A stretch of DNA of 64,000 nucleotides from Micavibrio_C sp046294845 (GCA_046294845.1 JBKBNU010000001.1:992001-1056000); one strand, 5' to 3'. Shown: positions 36,415-44,812, counted from the first letter of the stretch. The notes: generated from the sequence alone by a model not told the origin. Translations and numbers: made by a program.

Positions 36415-36443
36415 GGCCCTGCCGGGGATTAGGGGGCAGGGCC
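36415..36443. terminator. Stem-loop between alkA-like gene and HEXXH gene
   Basis: GGCCCTGCC (36415-36423) pairs with GGCAGGGCC (36435-36443). The following sequence has only a short T-run on the plus strand; on the minus strand ATTTTTTATGG follows. It likely ends both convergent transcripts. Confidence 0.6.
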
Positions 36444-36477
36444 AGTTATATTCACTTACAGGGATAAGGAATTTCGT

Positions 36478-37614
36478 TTAGGCTGCGAGCTTCACGGGGC
36501 TGTTATCCGGCTTCACATGACGTTCGGTATAAATGCCGGGTTTGCGGGCATAAGTCTTGAAGGCCATATATTCGGCAAGGCTGCCCGCATTGTGGGCATC
36601 TTGTTCCATCGGCTGGAAACGATATCCGTTCATGCCGGCATCTTTACCACCATTGATATAGCCGCCATCGCCACCATTTGCGGCAAAGACACGGGCAGCC
36701 ACATAATCCTTGTGACCTTTTGTAATGTGGCCTGCTTTATAGGCATCGGCCAGACGTTGTTGTGAACCATGTTGGCGTTCGTGCAGGATAACACCAATGC
36801 ACGCCTGAAAGTTACCAAGCTCCATAACGTTGAGGCCGATCACTTCATCGTTCTCGTCGGTTTCATGCATATAGAAACCTTTCAGGCCAGGCTGTCCTTT
36901 GAATAGACCTACCTTGATACGGGTCTCGCCCAGAAAATCGCTATAGGCATCAGCCATAAATTGCAGCATTTCAATGCGGCGGCGGGCATCCGAAGCATTC
37001 CACATCGGCGGACTGTTCAGTTCTTCTGCCATAGCATCAGCAAAGCTTCCGGAATGGCTGGCTAAACGGCCATCTTTTAATGCTTCCTGCCATTTGGCTT
37101 CCATCCAGTTTTTATTGCTGTCATCAAGCAATTTGCCAATCGGCGCTACGCGCTGTTGATAGAAAGAGTCCGGCAAATCAAGCGCGCGATTTAGTTCGCG
37201 CAAATAAAGACTGTTACCTTTGGCATCGCTCTTTGCGACACTTTCATAGAGCGAAATTACAGTCTCAAAGCCCAGATCTTTAAGGCCTTTACGGGCTAGC
37301 GGATCTTTGATGTTGGCATCGTTGGCAAAAACACCGCTTAGGTGATCATTGACGAATTGACGTGCTGTCTCGGCGTCAACCTTGCCGCCCATTCTGGTGA
37401 CTTCATTCCAGAGAGCATCAGGTTCATAAAGACGTGTACCACGACTTTTTACAAACGGATCGTTGGCAGCTTCGGCAAATTGCAGGCCGATTCCCGGTGC
37501 CCGAAATTCCTGTGGCACTTGTTCCAGTGTGATTAAAGATGTGTCATCTTGGTATGAATAGGGTGCATTAAGCAGTGCGCGCGCGAAGCTCGCTTTAGCA
37601 AAGGTGGTCGCCAT
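36478..37614 (-). CDS. Putative zinc metallopeptidase-like protein (HEXXH)
   Basis: A 378-residue protein I cannot assign to a family. It has no signal peptide or membrane helix. Near residue 275 it carries GVILHERQHGSQQ, which fits HEXXH (His-Glu-Arg-Gln-His) on a hydrophobic-leading helix. Downstream acidic residues in EQDAHNAGSLAEYMAF could supply a third zinc ligand. The first half is helical and mixed. A GG-rich segment with several Asn/Gly (AANGGDGGYINGGKDAG) lies before the C-terminus. It is a monocistronic gene, with 207 bp of non-coding AT-rich DNA upstream (37615-37821). A secreted or toxin-like protease is possible but not shown. Confidence 0.6.
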   Translation of the reverse strand: MATTFAKASFARALLNAPYSYQDDTSLITLEQVPQEFRAPGIGLQFAEAANDPFVKSRGTRLYEPDALWNEVTRMGGKVDAETARQFVNDHLSGVFANDANIKDPLARKGLKDLGFETVISLYESVAKSDAKGNSLYLRELNRALDLPDSFYQQRVAPIGKLLDDSNKNWMEAKWQEALKDGRLASHSGSFADAMAEELNSPPMWNASDARRRIEMLQFMADAYSDFLGETRIKVGLFKGQPGLKGFYMHETDENDEVIGLNVMELGNFQACIGVILHERQHGSQQRLADAYKAGHITKGHKDYVAARVFAANGGDGGYINGGKDAGMNGYRFQPMEQDAHNAGSLAEYMAFKTYARKPGIYTERHVKPDNSPVKLAA

Positions 37615-37821
37615 GTGAACTCTCCCAGAGTTGTTTTTTCGTTTATACGGTTATCGTCTGCAGTTCTCTGCAGCCACACCCTTGCTATTGTTTTTTGTTT
37701 AGTGTTGTTGAGGTTAATCTTCAGAAGTGAAGAAAAGGTAAAGGCTTTTATTGATTATATTTATGGTAAAGAGCGCCTGATGACACTCCCTGTCTGTGTT
37801 TAATATATTACATTTTCGCGC

Positions 37822-38595
37822 TTAAGGCAAAAACTGTTCTTTGAGAATACGTTCTTCCAGATTGTGATCGGGATCAAACATCAATGTCACATATAGTGAT
37901 CGCGACTCTCTCACTTCAACACAGGCGACATCACGTACTTCTGTTGAGTCAGCTGTTGCACTAACGGGGCGTGCCTGCGGATCCTTGACGTGAAAACTTA
38001 ATGAAACATGGCAGGGCAGCAACGCACCTTTCCATCGCCGCGGGCGGAAGGCGCTAATCGGTGTAAGCGCGAGAACATTTGCCGAGAGCGGCAGGATCGG
38101 ACCATGGGCAGACAGGTTGTAAGCCGTACTGCCCGCAGGTGTGGCTACCAATATGCCGTCACAGACAAGTTCCGGCAGACGTTCAATATCATCAACCTTG
38201 ATGCTGATTTTTGCGGCGTGACGTTCCTGACGCAGAAGGGATACCTCGTTAAATGCAATCGCTTCGATGGCTTCTCCGCCTTTGGTTATCGCTTTCATGC
38301 GTAGCGGGTGCAGAATAACGCTTTGGGCCTTATTGAGACGATCAAGAAAATCTTCGCTGCGGTAAGGATTCATCATGAAGCCAACCGATCCGCGGTTCAT
38401 GCCATAGATGGGCTTGCCCAGATGATGAAAACTGTGCAGGGTTTCGAGCATTGTACCATCACCACCAAGAGCCACGATGATGGAAGCTTCATCGGGACCT
38501 GATTGACCGTATTGTGCGGTCAGGTCTGACAAAGCCTGTTGGGCCTCATCCGAAGCGGCGGCATGGAAATAAATCGAACCCTTGGTGTATGTCAT
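37822..38595 (-). CDS. nadK: NAD kinase
   Basis: Phosphorylates NAD to NADP. The 257-residue protein has the GGDGTML motif (44-50), GSVGFMMN, the NE motif in AFNEVSLLR and GSTAYNLSAHGPI. It is encoded 32 bp downstream of pyrE on the same strand. Confidence 0.96.
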   Translation of the reverse strand: MTYTKGSIYFHAAASDEAQQALSDLTAQYGQSGPDEASIIVALGGDGTMLETLHSFHHLGKPIYGMNRGSVGFMMNPYRSEDFLDRLNKAQSVILHPLRMKAITKGGEAIEAIAFNEVSLLRQERHAAKISIKVDDIERLPELVCDGILVATPAGSTAYNLSAHGPILPLSANVLALTPISAFRPRRWKGALLPCHVSLSFHVKDPQARPVSATADSTEVRDVACVEVRESRSLYVTLMFDPDHNLEERILKEQFLP

Positions 38596-38627
38596 GTTGA
38601 TGCCTTATGTTTTGGTGCCTTCAGGGA

Positions 38628-39299
38628 TCAAGCCGATTTGGCAAGATGCTTGTTGGCTTCCGCCCAAGCATCAGGGGCCTTCAGGAATGACTCAACGGAA
38701 TTCAATGTTTCTTCATCGAAATATTTCTTTTCGCGCGCTACGGCCAGAACATCCCACCATGTTGTCAAGGCGTGCAGTTTGACACCCATGGCCTTCATGT
38801 TGTCTTCGCTGGCCTGGAAAATGCCGTAATGGAAGACAACGAAGGAATGTTCAACGACGGCACCGGCCTCGCGCAAGGCATCAATGAAAATTTTTTTGCT
38901 GCCGCCATCTGTTTGTAAATCTTCGATCAGGATCACTTTCTTGCCGTCCTGATCCATGCAGCCTTCGATCTGGGCCATGCGTCCGAAACCTTTGGGTTTT
39001 TTACGGACATAAAGCATCGGCAGGTTCAGGCGTTCGGACATAAAGGCGGCATAGGGGATACCGGCTGTCTCACCGCCCGCACAGTATTCAAGATCGGGAC
39101 ATTCACGACGCAGAATGTCGGCCCCCATATCCATCAGACGGCCACGTTCTTGCGGGAAGGAAATCAGGCGGCGGCAATCAACATAGACGGGGCTGATGCG
39201 GCCGGATGTAAATGTGAAAGGTTCGCGGGCATTGAAAAGAACAGATTTTGTATCCAGCAATATTTGCGCTGCTTCGGCGGCGTTCGGTGTTGTGGTCAT
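38628..39299 (-). CDS. pyrE: Orotate phosphoribosyltransferase
   Basis: Converts orotate and PRPP to OMP in pyrimidine synthesis. The 223-residue protein has SVLFNAREPFTFTSGRISPVYVDCR, GGETAGIPYAAFM, the VRKKPKGFG loop and the PRPP motif VILIEDLQTDGGSK. Position upstream of nadK and downstream of a PfkB kinase suggests one minus-strand nucleotide-metabolism run. Confidence 0.95.
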   Translation of the reverse strand: MTTTPNAAEAAQILLDTKSVLFNAREPFTFTSGRISPVYVDCRRLISFPQERGRLMDMGADILRRECPDLEYCAGGETAGIPYAAFMSERLNLPMLYVRKKPKGFGRMAQIEGCMDQDGKKVILIEDLQTDGGSKKIFIDALREAGAVVEHSFVVFHYGIFQASEDNMKAMGVKLHALTTWWDVLAVAREKKYFDEETLNSVESFLKAPDAWAEANKHLAKSA

Positions 39300-39335
39300 T
39301 CTCTTCTCCTTACATATGTCATTATATCAAAATCT

Positions 39336-40316
39336 TTACGGGGCAGCGGGCGGTCTGGCGCCTGCCTGTCTTATAATCGCGGCGGCATCCTCTGCGCCCT
39401 GCTGTGCGGCTTCTCTGTACGATAGGCCCGCCACCATACCAGCAATAAAACCGGCTGCAAACTGGTCACCGGCCCCGACCGTATTGATGATCATGCCATC
39501 TGTGACCGGTATGGCCGGAACATGCTCTATATCGCGGGCTGTGACTATATATATGCCATCAGCCCCGTTTGTAACGATAAATTCGCGGCCTGTCGCTTGT
39601 GCCATGCCAAAAGCCAGCGCCATGTCGTGTTCCTGAAAAAGGCCCAGAAATTCGTTCATATTACCCATGATCATGGTATTGCCGAATGTCAGGGCTTGCT
39701 GTAATAGCGGCAGGCCTGTTTGCAATATATCGCGGTCATTCAGGCCAATAATCAGGCGGCGCTTGCTCTGGCCGTAATTGATCAGGGCTGCTGCCAATAC
39801 GCTTTCATCCAGATGGCAACCGGAAGGGGCCAATGCCATATTGGCTTCGATACATATGTATATGTCTTCACTATCGGGCAGGGCAGGGAGATCCTGTGGT
39901 TTCAGCGCATATCCGGCGGCATGGTTGCTGACGACAAAGCTGCGTTCATAATCCGGCGTCACCAGAGTCATGCAAAGTGAAGTTGTACGTCCTGCAAGCC
40001 GGTCATTTTCAAAATTAATACCGTAGGCAGAAAAAGCGTTCCTGAAGATAGCGCCATAACTATCGTCGCCGGTGCGTCCAATAAAAGTGGACTTGTGCCC
40101 GTGCGTAGCCAGCCCACAGAGGAGATTGGCTGTGGATCCGCCTGGAATGATTAATGGATTTTCCAGACTTTCGAGCAGATACCCCATTTTATGGGTGTCA
40201 ACTATCGTTGTCGTGGATTTGTTCAGATTATGTGCCGACAGGAAATCATCAGTGACATTCGCGATAACATCAACAAAGGCTACGCCGATCCCTGTTATGT
40301 TGGGTGCCGCAGACAT
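39336..40316 (-). CDS. PfkB-family carbohydrate/nucleoside kinase (adenosine kinase-like)
   Basis: A 326-residue ribokinase-fold kinase. GGSTANLLCGLA and GRTGDDSYGAIFRNAF form the substrate side. NTVGAGDQFAAGFIAGM carries the catalytic aspartate of the second PfkB signature. Overall pattern (early VDVIANV; LTGRTT-like substrate lid) fits adenosine/sugar kinases annotated near pyrE in alphaproteobacteria. The start at 40316 is chosen because it abuts the S24 gene stop; an upstream extension to 40409 has no family match. Confidence 0.88.
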   Translation of the reverse strand: MSAAPNITGIGVAFVDVIANVTDDFLSAHNLNKSTTTIVDTHKMGYLLESLENPLIIPGGSTANLLCGLATHGHKSTFIGRTGDDSYGAIFRNAFSAYGINFENDRLAGRTTSLCMTLVTPDYERSFVVSNHAAGYALKPQDLPALPDSEDIYICIEANMALAPSGCHLDESVLAAALINYGQSKRRLIIGLNDRDILQTGLPLLQQALTFGNTMIMGNMNEFLGLFQEHDMALAFGMAQATGREFIVTNGADGIYIVTARDIEHVPAIPVTDGMIINTVGAGDQFAAGFIAGMVAGLSYREAAQQGAEDAAAIIRQAGARPPAAP

Positions 40317-40317
40317 T

Positions 40318-40965
40318 TTATTGGCTAACCCATATAATACGGGCCATCCATACGATGTCATCTGTGGCGATCTGGCGTGATTGCGCCTTCCCCAGTGCCA
40401 TATATTCAAGCTTGCTGGCGGTTTGTCTTTTTAATTCGTGAATAACCAGTTCTTGCTTGTTGGTTAGCATCACAACACGATCACCGCGGCGTATATGGGC
40501 CTCGGGCGATACAACCAGAATATCACCTTCGCGATAGACGGGGTGGAAACTGTTATCATGGATTTCGAGAGCAAAAATATTCTTGTCGCGCAAGGTAACG
40601 GTCTCGGGGAAGGTAAAATCATCCCATTCCTCGCCCGCAGGATGTCCAGCCTCGCTGTAATGTGAAGCAGTGGCAGCACCGGCAAGATTCATCAGTGGTA
40701 TTGTCGGTCGATCACCGGCCCCCGTCTGCGCAAGGTCAGCGCCACTCAGAGCCAGAAAATCACTCATCGTCGCACCCGTCACCGCCAAAATTTTGGACAG
40801 GCTTTCGGTCGAGGGCCAGCGCGGTTTGCCATCGCTGCTAATGCGTTTGCTTTTGTTAAATGTTGTCGGGTCCAGACCGGCCTTTTTCGCCAGCCCCGAA
40901 GGGGAATAGCCGTGGCTATCCGCCAACCTGTCTATCGCCCGCCACATATCTTCATGGGAAAACAT
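40318..40965 (-). CDS. S24-family transcriptional repressor (CI/LexA-like)
   Basis: A 215-residue regulator. The N-terminal helix-turn-helix (about 8-70: YSPSGLAKKAGLDPTTFNK) is followed by an S24 peptidase domain. Ser139 in DNSFHPVYREGD and Lys179 in VIHELKRQ form the catalytic dyad, and an Ala95-Gly96 bond in NLAGAA could be the self-cleavage site. Related proteins are common chromosomal regulators in alphaproteobacteria. This one is divergent from the phage-like cluster that starts 175 bp away. The start at 40965 fits the family; in-frame sequence further upstream crosses two inverted repeats and is unlikely to be coding. It may regulate the cluster, itself, or both. Confidence 0.88.
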   Translation of the reverse strand: MFSHEDMWRAIDRLADSHGYSPSGLAKKAGLDPTTFNKSKRISSDGKPRWPSTESLSKILAVTGATMSDFLALSGADLAQTGAGDRPTIPLMNLAGAATASHYSEAGHPAGEEWDDFTFPETVTLRDKNIFALEIHDNSFHPVYREGDILVVSPEAHIRRGDRVVMLTNKQELVIHELKRQTASKLEYMALGKAQSRQIATDDIVWMARIIWVSQ

Positions 40966-40984
40966 CGGTCTTCTAAAAACTCCA

Positions 40985-41023
40985 ATTGTGCATAGGACCA
41001 CAATCCCATTGTGTGCAGCACAA
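40985..41023. promoter_or_regulatory. Two inverted repeats upstream of the S24 repressor (candidate operators)
   Basis: ATTGTG-N8-CACAAT spans 40985-41004 and TTGTG-N5-CACAA spans 41009-41023. Both carry the same half-site, TTGTG, within 60 bp of the repressor start. They are likely autoregulatory operators. Confidence 0.55.
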
Positions 41024-41052
41024 ATAAATAGGAAAGATTTCCTATTTTTCTC

Positions 41053-41119
41053 TTGACTTGATATGGAGATCGTATCATAACTAGAACATAAATAGAACAC
41101 TTGTGTTCAAAATAAGAAC
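41053..41119 (+). promoter_or_regulatory. Promoter of the particle cluster with GAAC-N7-GAAC (SOS-type) box
   Basis: TTGACT (41053-41058) with an AT-rich -10 region near 41075-41082 precedes the first gene. Just downstream is GAACATAAATAGAAC (41084-41098), the GAAC-N7-GAAC pattern bound by alphaproteobacterial LexA. More half-sites follow at one-turn spacing: GTTC at 41105-41108 (giving the palindrome GAACACTTGTGTTC, 41095-41108) and GAAC at 41116-41119. The array should let LexA, or another repressor with that half-site, block the promoter. Confidence 0.65.
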
Positions 41120-41139
41120 AAAAAGGATAAATAAGAGCC

Positions 41140-41589
41140 ATGTCTGTCTGTGAACCCCATACGCCCAAACCTGTTTCTTCTGTGGAAACAACGCCTTTTG
41201 ACTCAGCTGAAGAAGCCTGGTTCTGGTTTATTCAGGCCCAAGCCGCCCGTGATGACGGTGCGCGATTCTCTGCGGGTCAGGGAACTTTCCCCCGCCCCTG
41301 CGAGCCTGTTGACATATTAAAGGTTGTAGACCGCTTATACCGCCAGCGCCGTCTGCTCATGGATCACCTTTTGGTACTGCGCCACTATGGCCGTCGTTTG
41401 ATGGCGCCGGATGCGCGCCGAATCAAAGAGGCCAAGGCCTTCAAGCTTTGGTCCGAAGCGCTGGAACGTATGACCCCGACTTTCGAACGTAAAGGCATCG
41501 TCAGGGTTTTGCCTGTCTGGCATCCCTTCGCCCCCGGTTTTTCCTCCCACAATGTTATCCCCTTTGCTTTTTCAGGAGCTGCAGAATGA
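41140..41589 (+). CDS. Hypothetical protein, first gene of particle cluster
   Basis: A 149-residue protein of unknown function. It has an aromatic segment EEAWFWFIQAQAARDD, the motif PRPCEPVDILKVVDRLYRQRRLL, and the basic stretch HLLVLRHYGRR followed by a charged helix. Similar proteins occur in other alphaproteobacteria as I recall, but without known function. The helical, basic character suggests nucleic-acid or protein contact; a terminase- or regulator-like role is speculative. It overlaps the next gene by 4 bp and sits about 40 bp behind the GAAC array. Confidence 0.8.
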   Translation: MSVCEPHTPKPVSSVETTPFDSAEEAWFWFIQAQAARDDGARFSAGQGTFPRPCEPVDILKVVDRLYRQRRLLMDHLLVLRHYGRRLMAPDARRIKEAKAFKLWSEALERMTPTFERKGIVRVLPVWHPFAPGFSSHNVIPFAFSGAAE

Positions 41590-42101
41590 GAAAATTTTTC
41601 GATCAATCAGAAGAAACCCTGACCAGCTACCCCGTAGCTGCCGCCCCTGTTTCCGCGCCTGCGCGGGCATGGGTGGTTTTTAGCGGTCAATCGGAATGGC
41701 CGTGGCTTAAATTGCTGCGTCCGGGCTTCCGTCATTGCTTTATTGTTGTGAATGACGGCACACGCTGGATGTCACTGGATCCGTTGTTGCAACATACAGA
41801 AATCAAGGTTCATGATGTGGCTCCCGATTTCGATCTGCCTGCATGGCTGGCGGCCCGCGGGAACAAGGTTGTTCCGGCTGCACTGGACCGCTCGCATAAA
41901 AAACCTGCTCCCGTCATGTTGTTTACATGTGTGGAAGCGGTTAAACGCGTGATGGGCCTGCATGCGCCGCTGATATTCACACCGTGGCAGCTTTATTGTC
42001 ATTTGACAGCTGAAACGCAAGGTAAGCGGGGCCAGCAAGACCAGCAAGACCGTCATTCTGTTCCATTTAATTTTCAGGGGGTGCCAGCATGGGCGGCCTA
42101 G
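41586..42101 (+). CDS. Putative papain-like-fold protein (His-Cys order), cluster gene 2
   Basis: A 171-residue protein. The core from about residue 28 to 140 reads as beta strands with GFRHCFIVV (His50) and then LFTCVEAVKRVMGL (Cys115 at a helix start). The order, His before Cys, is that of circularly permuted papain-like (LRAT/YiiX-type) enzymes. If active it could be a peptidase or amidase. The C-terminal tail is Gln-rich (GKRGQQDQQD). GGAG lies 8 bp before the start. No close family is recognised. Confidence 0.65.
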   Translation: MRKFFDQSEETLTSYPVAAAPVSAPARAWVVFSGQSEWPWLKLLRPGFRHCFIVVNDGTRWMSLDPLLQHTEIKVHDVAPDFDLPAWLAARGNKVVPAALDRSHKKPAPVMLFTCVEAVKRVMGLHAPLIFTPWQLYCHLTAETQGKRGQQDQQDRHSVPFNFQGVPAWAA

Positions 42102-42367
42102 TTTCCAAACCGAAAGCACCTGCGCCTTCACCGGTGCAATATGTCTATCTTCCGTCTTCAACGGCGACTACAACGGCTTCCGCTGATAGCACGGCAGAAC
42201 CAGCCACCACTGTTATTGACAATGGTGATGAAAGTATCAAGACACAGGCGCGTCAGGCCAATTTACTTGATCGTCGCCGCGGCCGTCTGGGGACGGTTCT
42301 GACCAGTTTCAGGGGATTGTTGAATGATGCTGTCGGCAGCCCGCGCAAAACCCTTCTGGGTGAATAA
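42089..42367 (+). CDS. Small structural-cluster protein
   Basis: A 92-residue Pro/Ser/Thr-rich protein. The N-terminus MGGLVSKPKAPAPSP is followed by a low-complexity stretch and then DRRRGRLGTVLTSFRGLL and a RKTLLGE end. That C-terminal pattern is common in small phage proteins next to portal genes; function is not known. It overlaps the previous gene by 13 bp and lies 11 bp upstream of the portal gene. Confidence 0.75.
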   Translation: MGGLVSKPKAPAPSPVQYVYLPSSTATTTASADSTAEPATTVIDNGDESIKTQARQANLLDRRRGRLGTVLTSFRGLLNDAVGSPRKTLLGE

Positions 42368-42378
42368 AGGAAATTAAA

Positions 42379-43788
42379 ATGATCAATCTGAATACTGAAA
42401 AATCCGTCAGCAAAGACGGGCAGGGGGATTTGCGCCCTTTTTTACAGCGTTATGAAGCCGCCCGCCAACGCCGCAGCGCTTGGGAATCATTGTGGCAGGA
42501 ATCTTACGAGTATGCCCTGCCGCAACGAAACAGTTTCACCGGTGGTGGGGTTGCCGATCGCCGCATGGAAAAAATTTATGATGCGACCGCACTCGATGCT
42601 GTTGATTCTCTGGCGGCAAGTTTACTTGGTAATCTCACACCCCCATGGACGCAATGGTTTGGCCTGAAGCCTGGTCCTGATCTGAGTGCGGCAGAAACGG
42701 AATCACTGTCCCCTGTTCTTGAGCAAGCGGGCCGCACGTTACAGGCGCATTTTGATCGCTCCAATTTTATTGTCGAGATGCATCAATGCTATCTTGATCT
42801 GATTGTGGGCGGGACAGCCGCGCTGATGCTCGAAGAATCAGAACCTGGTGATTTCTCCGCTTTCCGCTTTACGGCCATTCCCTTGAATGACATCGTGCTT
42901 GAAGAGGGGGTTAGCGGTATGCTGGATGGCTCGTGGCGGCGTCTGGCTCTGACTTTGCGCCAGTTGCAAAGCCGTTATCCGGCGGCTTCATTACCGGATG
43001 ATCTGATACGTAGAGGCGAAAAAGATCCGCAATCACGTTTTACAATCCTTGAATCCATTTTACCAGCGGCATTCGGAAATTACGATTATCGGGCTATTTT
43101 GCAAGAAGGCTCCCATAGTCTTTTGCTGCGCCAAGGGCAATTTTCATCCTCACCTGTGATAGCTTTCCGTTGGTTGAAGGCACCCGGTGAAATTTATGGC
43201 CGTTCGCCAGTGATGAAGGCGCTGCCCGATATCAAAACCGCGAACAAGGCTGTCGGTTCGGCGGGTCTAAAGCCGCTTGATATGCCAGGGCGCTTTGATA
43301 TATCGCAGCTGGTGCTGGAGGATTTGCGTAACCGCATCCGTCACGCCTTGCTGGCGGACAGGCTTGCCCCCATATCATCGCCGCGCATGACCGCAACTGA
43401 AGTGATTGAACGCTCGGCCGAAATGTCATTGCTGCTGGGGGCTACCTATGGTCGCCTGCAATCAAAATTGCTGACACCCTTGGTGCAGCGGGCATTTGCG
43501 ATCCTGCGTCGTCGCGGCGAAGTGCCCGATATCCGTCTGGATGGCCGTCTGGTCGCACTTGATTATCGGGCACCGCTGGCCCGTGCCCAAGGGCAACGCA
43601 ACATCCAGAATACCTTGTCATGGATTGAGTCGGTCCTGCGTATGGGGCCGGAGGCCTCGGCTGCGATTGATCTGGCTGCTGCCGCCCGTTTTCTGGGTGA
43701 TGCGCTGGGTGTACCTGTCGATTTGATCCGCCAACCCGTTCCCTTACCCCCACAGGAGGTGTCCGATGTTCTTCCGCAAACTGTTTAA
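42379..43788 (+). CDS. Podoviral head-tail connector (portal) protein
   Basis: T7 gp8-type portal, a dodecameric ring through which DNA is packaged. The 469 residues match the family from the N-terminus (RRSAWESLWQESYEYALPQR; LAASLLGNLTPPWTQWF) to APGEIYGRSPVMKALPDIKTANKA. After residue 291 the sequence jumps to GSAGLKPLDMPGRFDISQL, which normally comes about 40 residues later. The rest (LADRLAP, PRMTATEVIERSAEM, LQSKLLTPLVQRAFAIL) is present. Typical portals are 500-560 residues. The missing block is at about 43250-43262 and is in frame. The start follows AAAGGA. Confidence 0.92.
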   Translation: MINLNTEKSVSKDGQGDLRPFLQRYEAARQRRSAWESLWQESYEYALPQRNSFTGGGVADRRMEKIYDATALDAVDSLAASLLGNLTPPWTQWFGLKPGPDLSAAETESLSPVLEQAGRTLQAHFDRSNFIVEMHQCYLDLIVGGTAALMLEESEPGDFSAFRFTAIPLNDIVLEEGVSGMLDGSWRRLALTLRQLQSRYPAASLPDDLIRRGEKDPQSRFTILESILPAAFGNYDYRAILQEGSHSLLLRQGQFSSSPVIAFRWLKAPGEIYGRSPVMKALPDIKTANKAVGSAGLKPLDMPGRFDISQLVLEDLRNRIRHALLADRLAPISSPRMTATEVIERSAEMSLLLGATYGRLQSKLLTPLVQRAFAILRRRGEVPDIRLDGRLVALDYRAPLARAQGQRNIQNTLSWIESVLRMGPEASAAIDLAAAARFLGDALGVPVDLIRQPVPLPPQEVSDVLPQTV

Positions 43789-44047
43789 ATCCCGTAAGCA
43801 ACCGGTCTTTTGGATGCCGGAGCCTTTATCCGGTTCATCCGCTGACCGTCAGGCGATTGAAAAAGCCTATGCGCGCACATTTGCTGCACAGGACGGGCAG
43901 CTTGTTCTCGGGCATTTGCAAAATATGACTTTTGCGCGTGCCTATGGCGCGGAAGCACCGGAAGGGCATTTGCGTTACGCCGAAGGCCAGCGTGCCTTGG
44001 TCGGAATGATTTTGCGTCTGGTCAATGCCGGACGAAACCCTTCGTGA
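43766..44047 (+). CDS. Hypothetical protein between portal and scaffold
   Basis: A 93-residue protein overlapping the portal stop by 23 bp and preceded by a good CAGGAGG site. It has a basic N-terminus (MFFRKLFKSRKQPVFW), then AYARTFAAQDGQLVLGHLQNMTFARAYG and GQRALVGMILRLVNAG. Small proteins of this type recur beside phage portal genes, where the function is unknown. Confidence 0.75.
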   Translation: MFFRKLFKSRKQPVFWMPEPLSGSSADRQAIEKAYARTFAAQDGQLVLGHLQNMTFARAYGAEAPEGHLRYAEGQRALVGMILRLVNAGRNPS

Positions 44048-44098
44048 TTCCCTCCAGAATGCGTATTTTTTATTTTTTAAAAACATAAGGAAAAAGAA

Positions 44099-44812
44099 AT
44101 GACTGATAATTTATTGATCCCCGAAATCGAAACAGATTCAGCCAAGCCACAAAATCTGCCGGAGAAATTCTGGGATAAAGATAAACAGGAAATCCGTCTC
44201 GAAGCTTTGCTAAGCTCCTATCTTGAGTTAGAAAAAAAACTCTCCGGCATGATGCCCTCACCGGAAACGCCCGAAGACCGCTTGCGTGTCCTGAAAGTTC
44301 TGGGACTGCCCGATACGCCGGATGCTTATGAAGTGGATGTCAGTCATGGCCTGTTCCCCGTCGATCAGGATATGAATAAACGTCTGCATGAGCGCGGTTT
44401 CACACCGGATCAGGTGCAGATGGTTTATGATCTGGCGGTTGAAAAAATGGTGCCGATGGTTTTGGAACTCGCTGATGAATTCAAAGCCGAACGTGAAGTT
44501 GATCGTTTGATAGCTGCTTTTGGCGGACCGGAAAAATGGGCCGAAATTTCACGCCAGCTTCTTGCCTATGGCAGCAAGAATTTACCGCCCGAGGTATTGG
44601 ATAATCTTGCCAGCAGTTTTGAAGGCGTGATGGCACTCTACCGCCTGATGCGCGGGGAAGAACCTGTGCTGTCACGCGAGGATAGCCAGAGTGCTGCCCT
44701 TGAGGAAGGCGATTTGCGTTCCATGATGCGTGACCCGCGTTACTGGAAGACCCGCGACCCTTCCTATGTAGCCAAGGTAACCGAAGGTTTCCGCAGGATG
44801 TATGCCGAATAA
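44099..44812 (+). CDS. Capsid assembly (scaffolding) protein
   Basis: A 237-residue acidic, helical protein in the T7 gp9 position. The N-terminus LPEKFWDKDKQEIRLEALLSSYLELEKKLS is the typical phage scaffolding start. A Pro-rich joint and long helices follow (ELADEFKAEREVDRLIAAFGG), ending with DPRYWKTRDPSYVAKVTEGF. It directs procapsid formation and is then expelled. It is followed by a strong bidirectional terminator instead of the capsid gene. Confidence 0.82.
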   Translation: MTDNLLIPEIETDSAKPQNLPEKFWDKDKQEIRLEALLSSYLELEKKLSGMMPSPETPEDRLRVLKVLGLPDTPDAYEVDVSHGLFPVDQDMNKRLHERGFTPDQVQMVYDLAVEKMVPMVLELADEFKAEREVDRLIAAFGGPEKWAEISRQLLAYGSKNLPPEVLDNLASSFEGVMALYRLMRGEEPVLSREDSQSAALEEGDLRSMMRDPRYWKTRDPSYVAKVTEGFRRMYAE

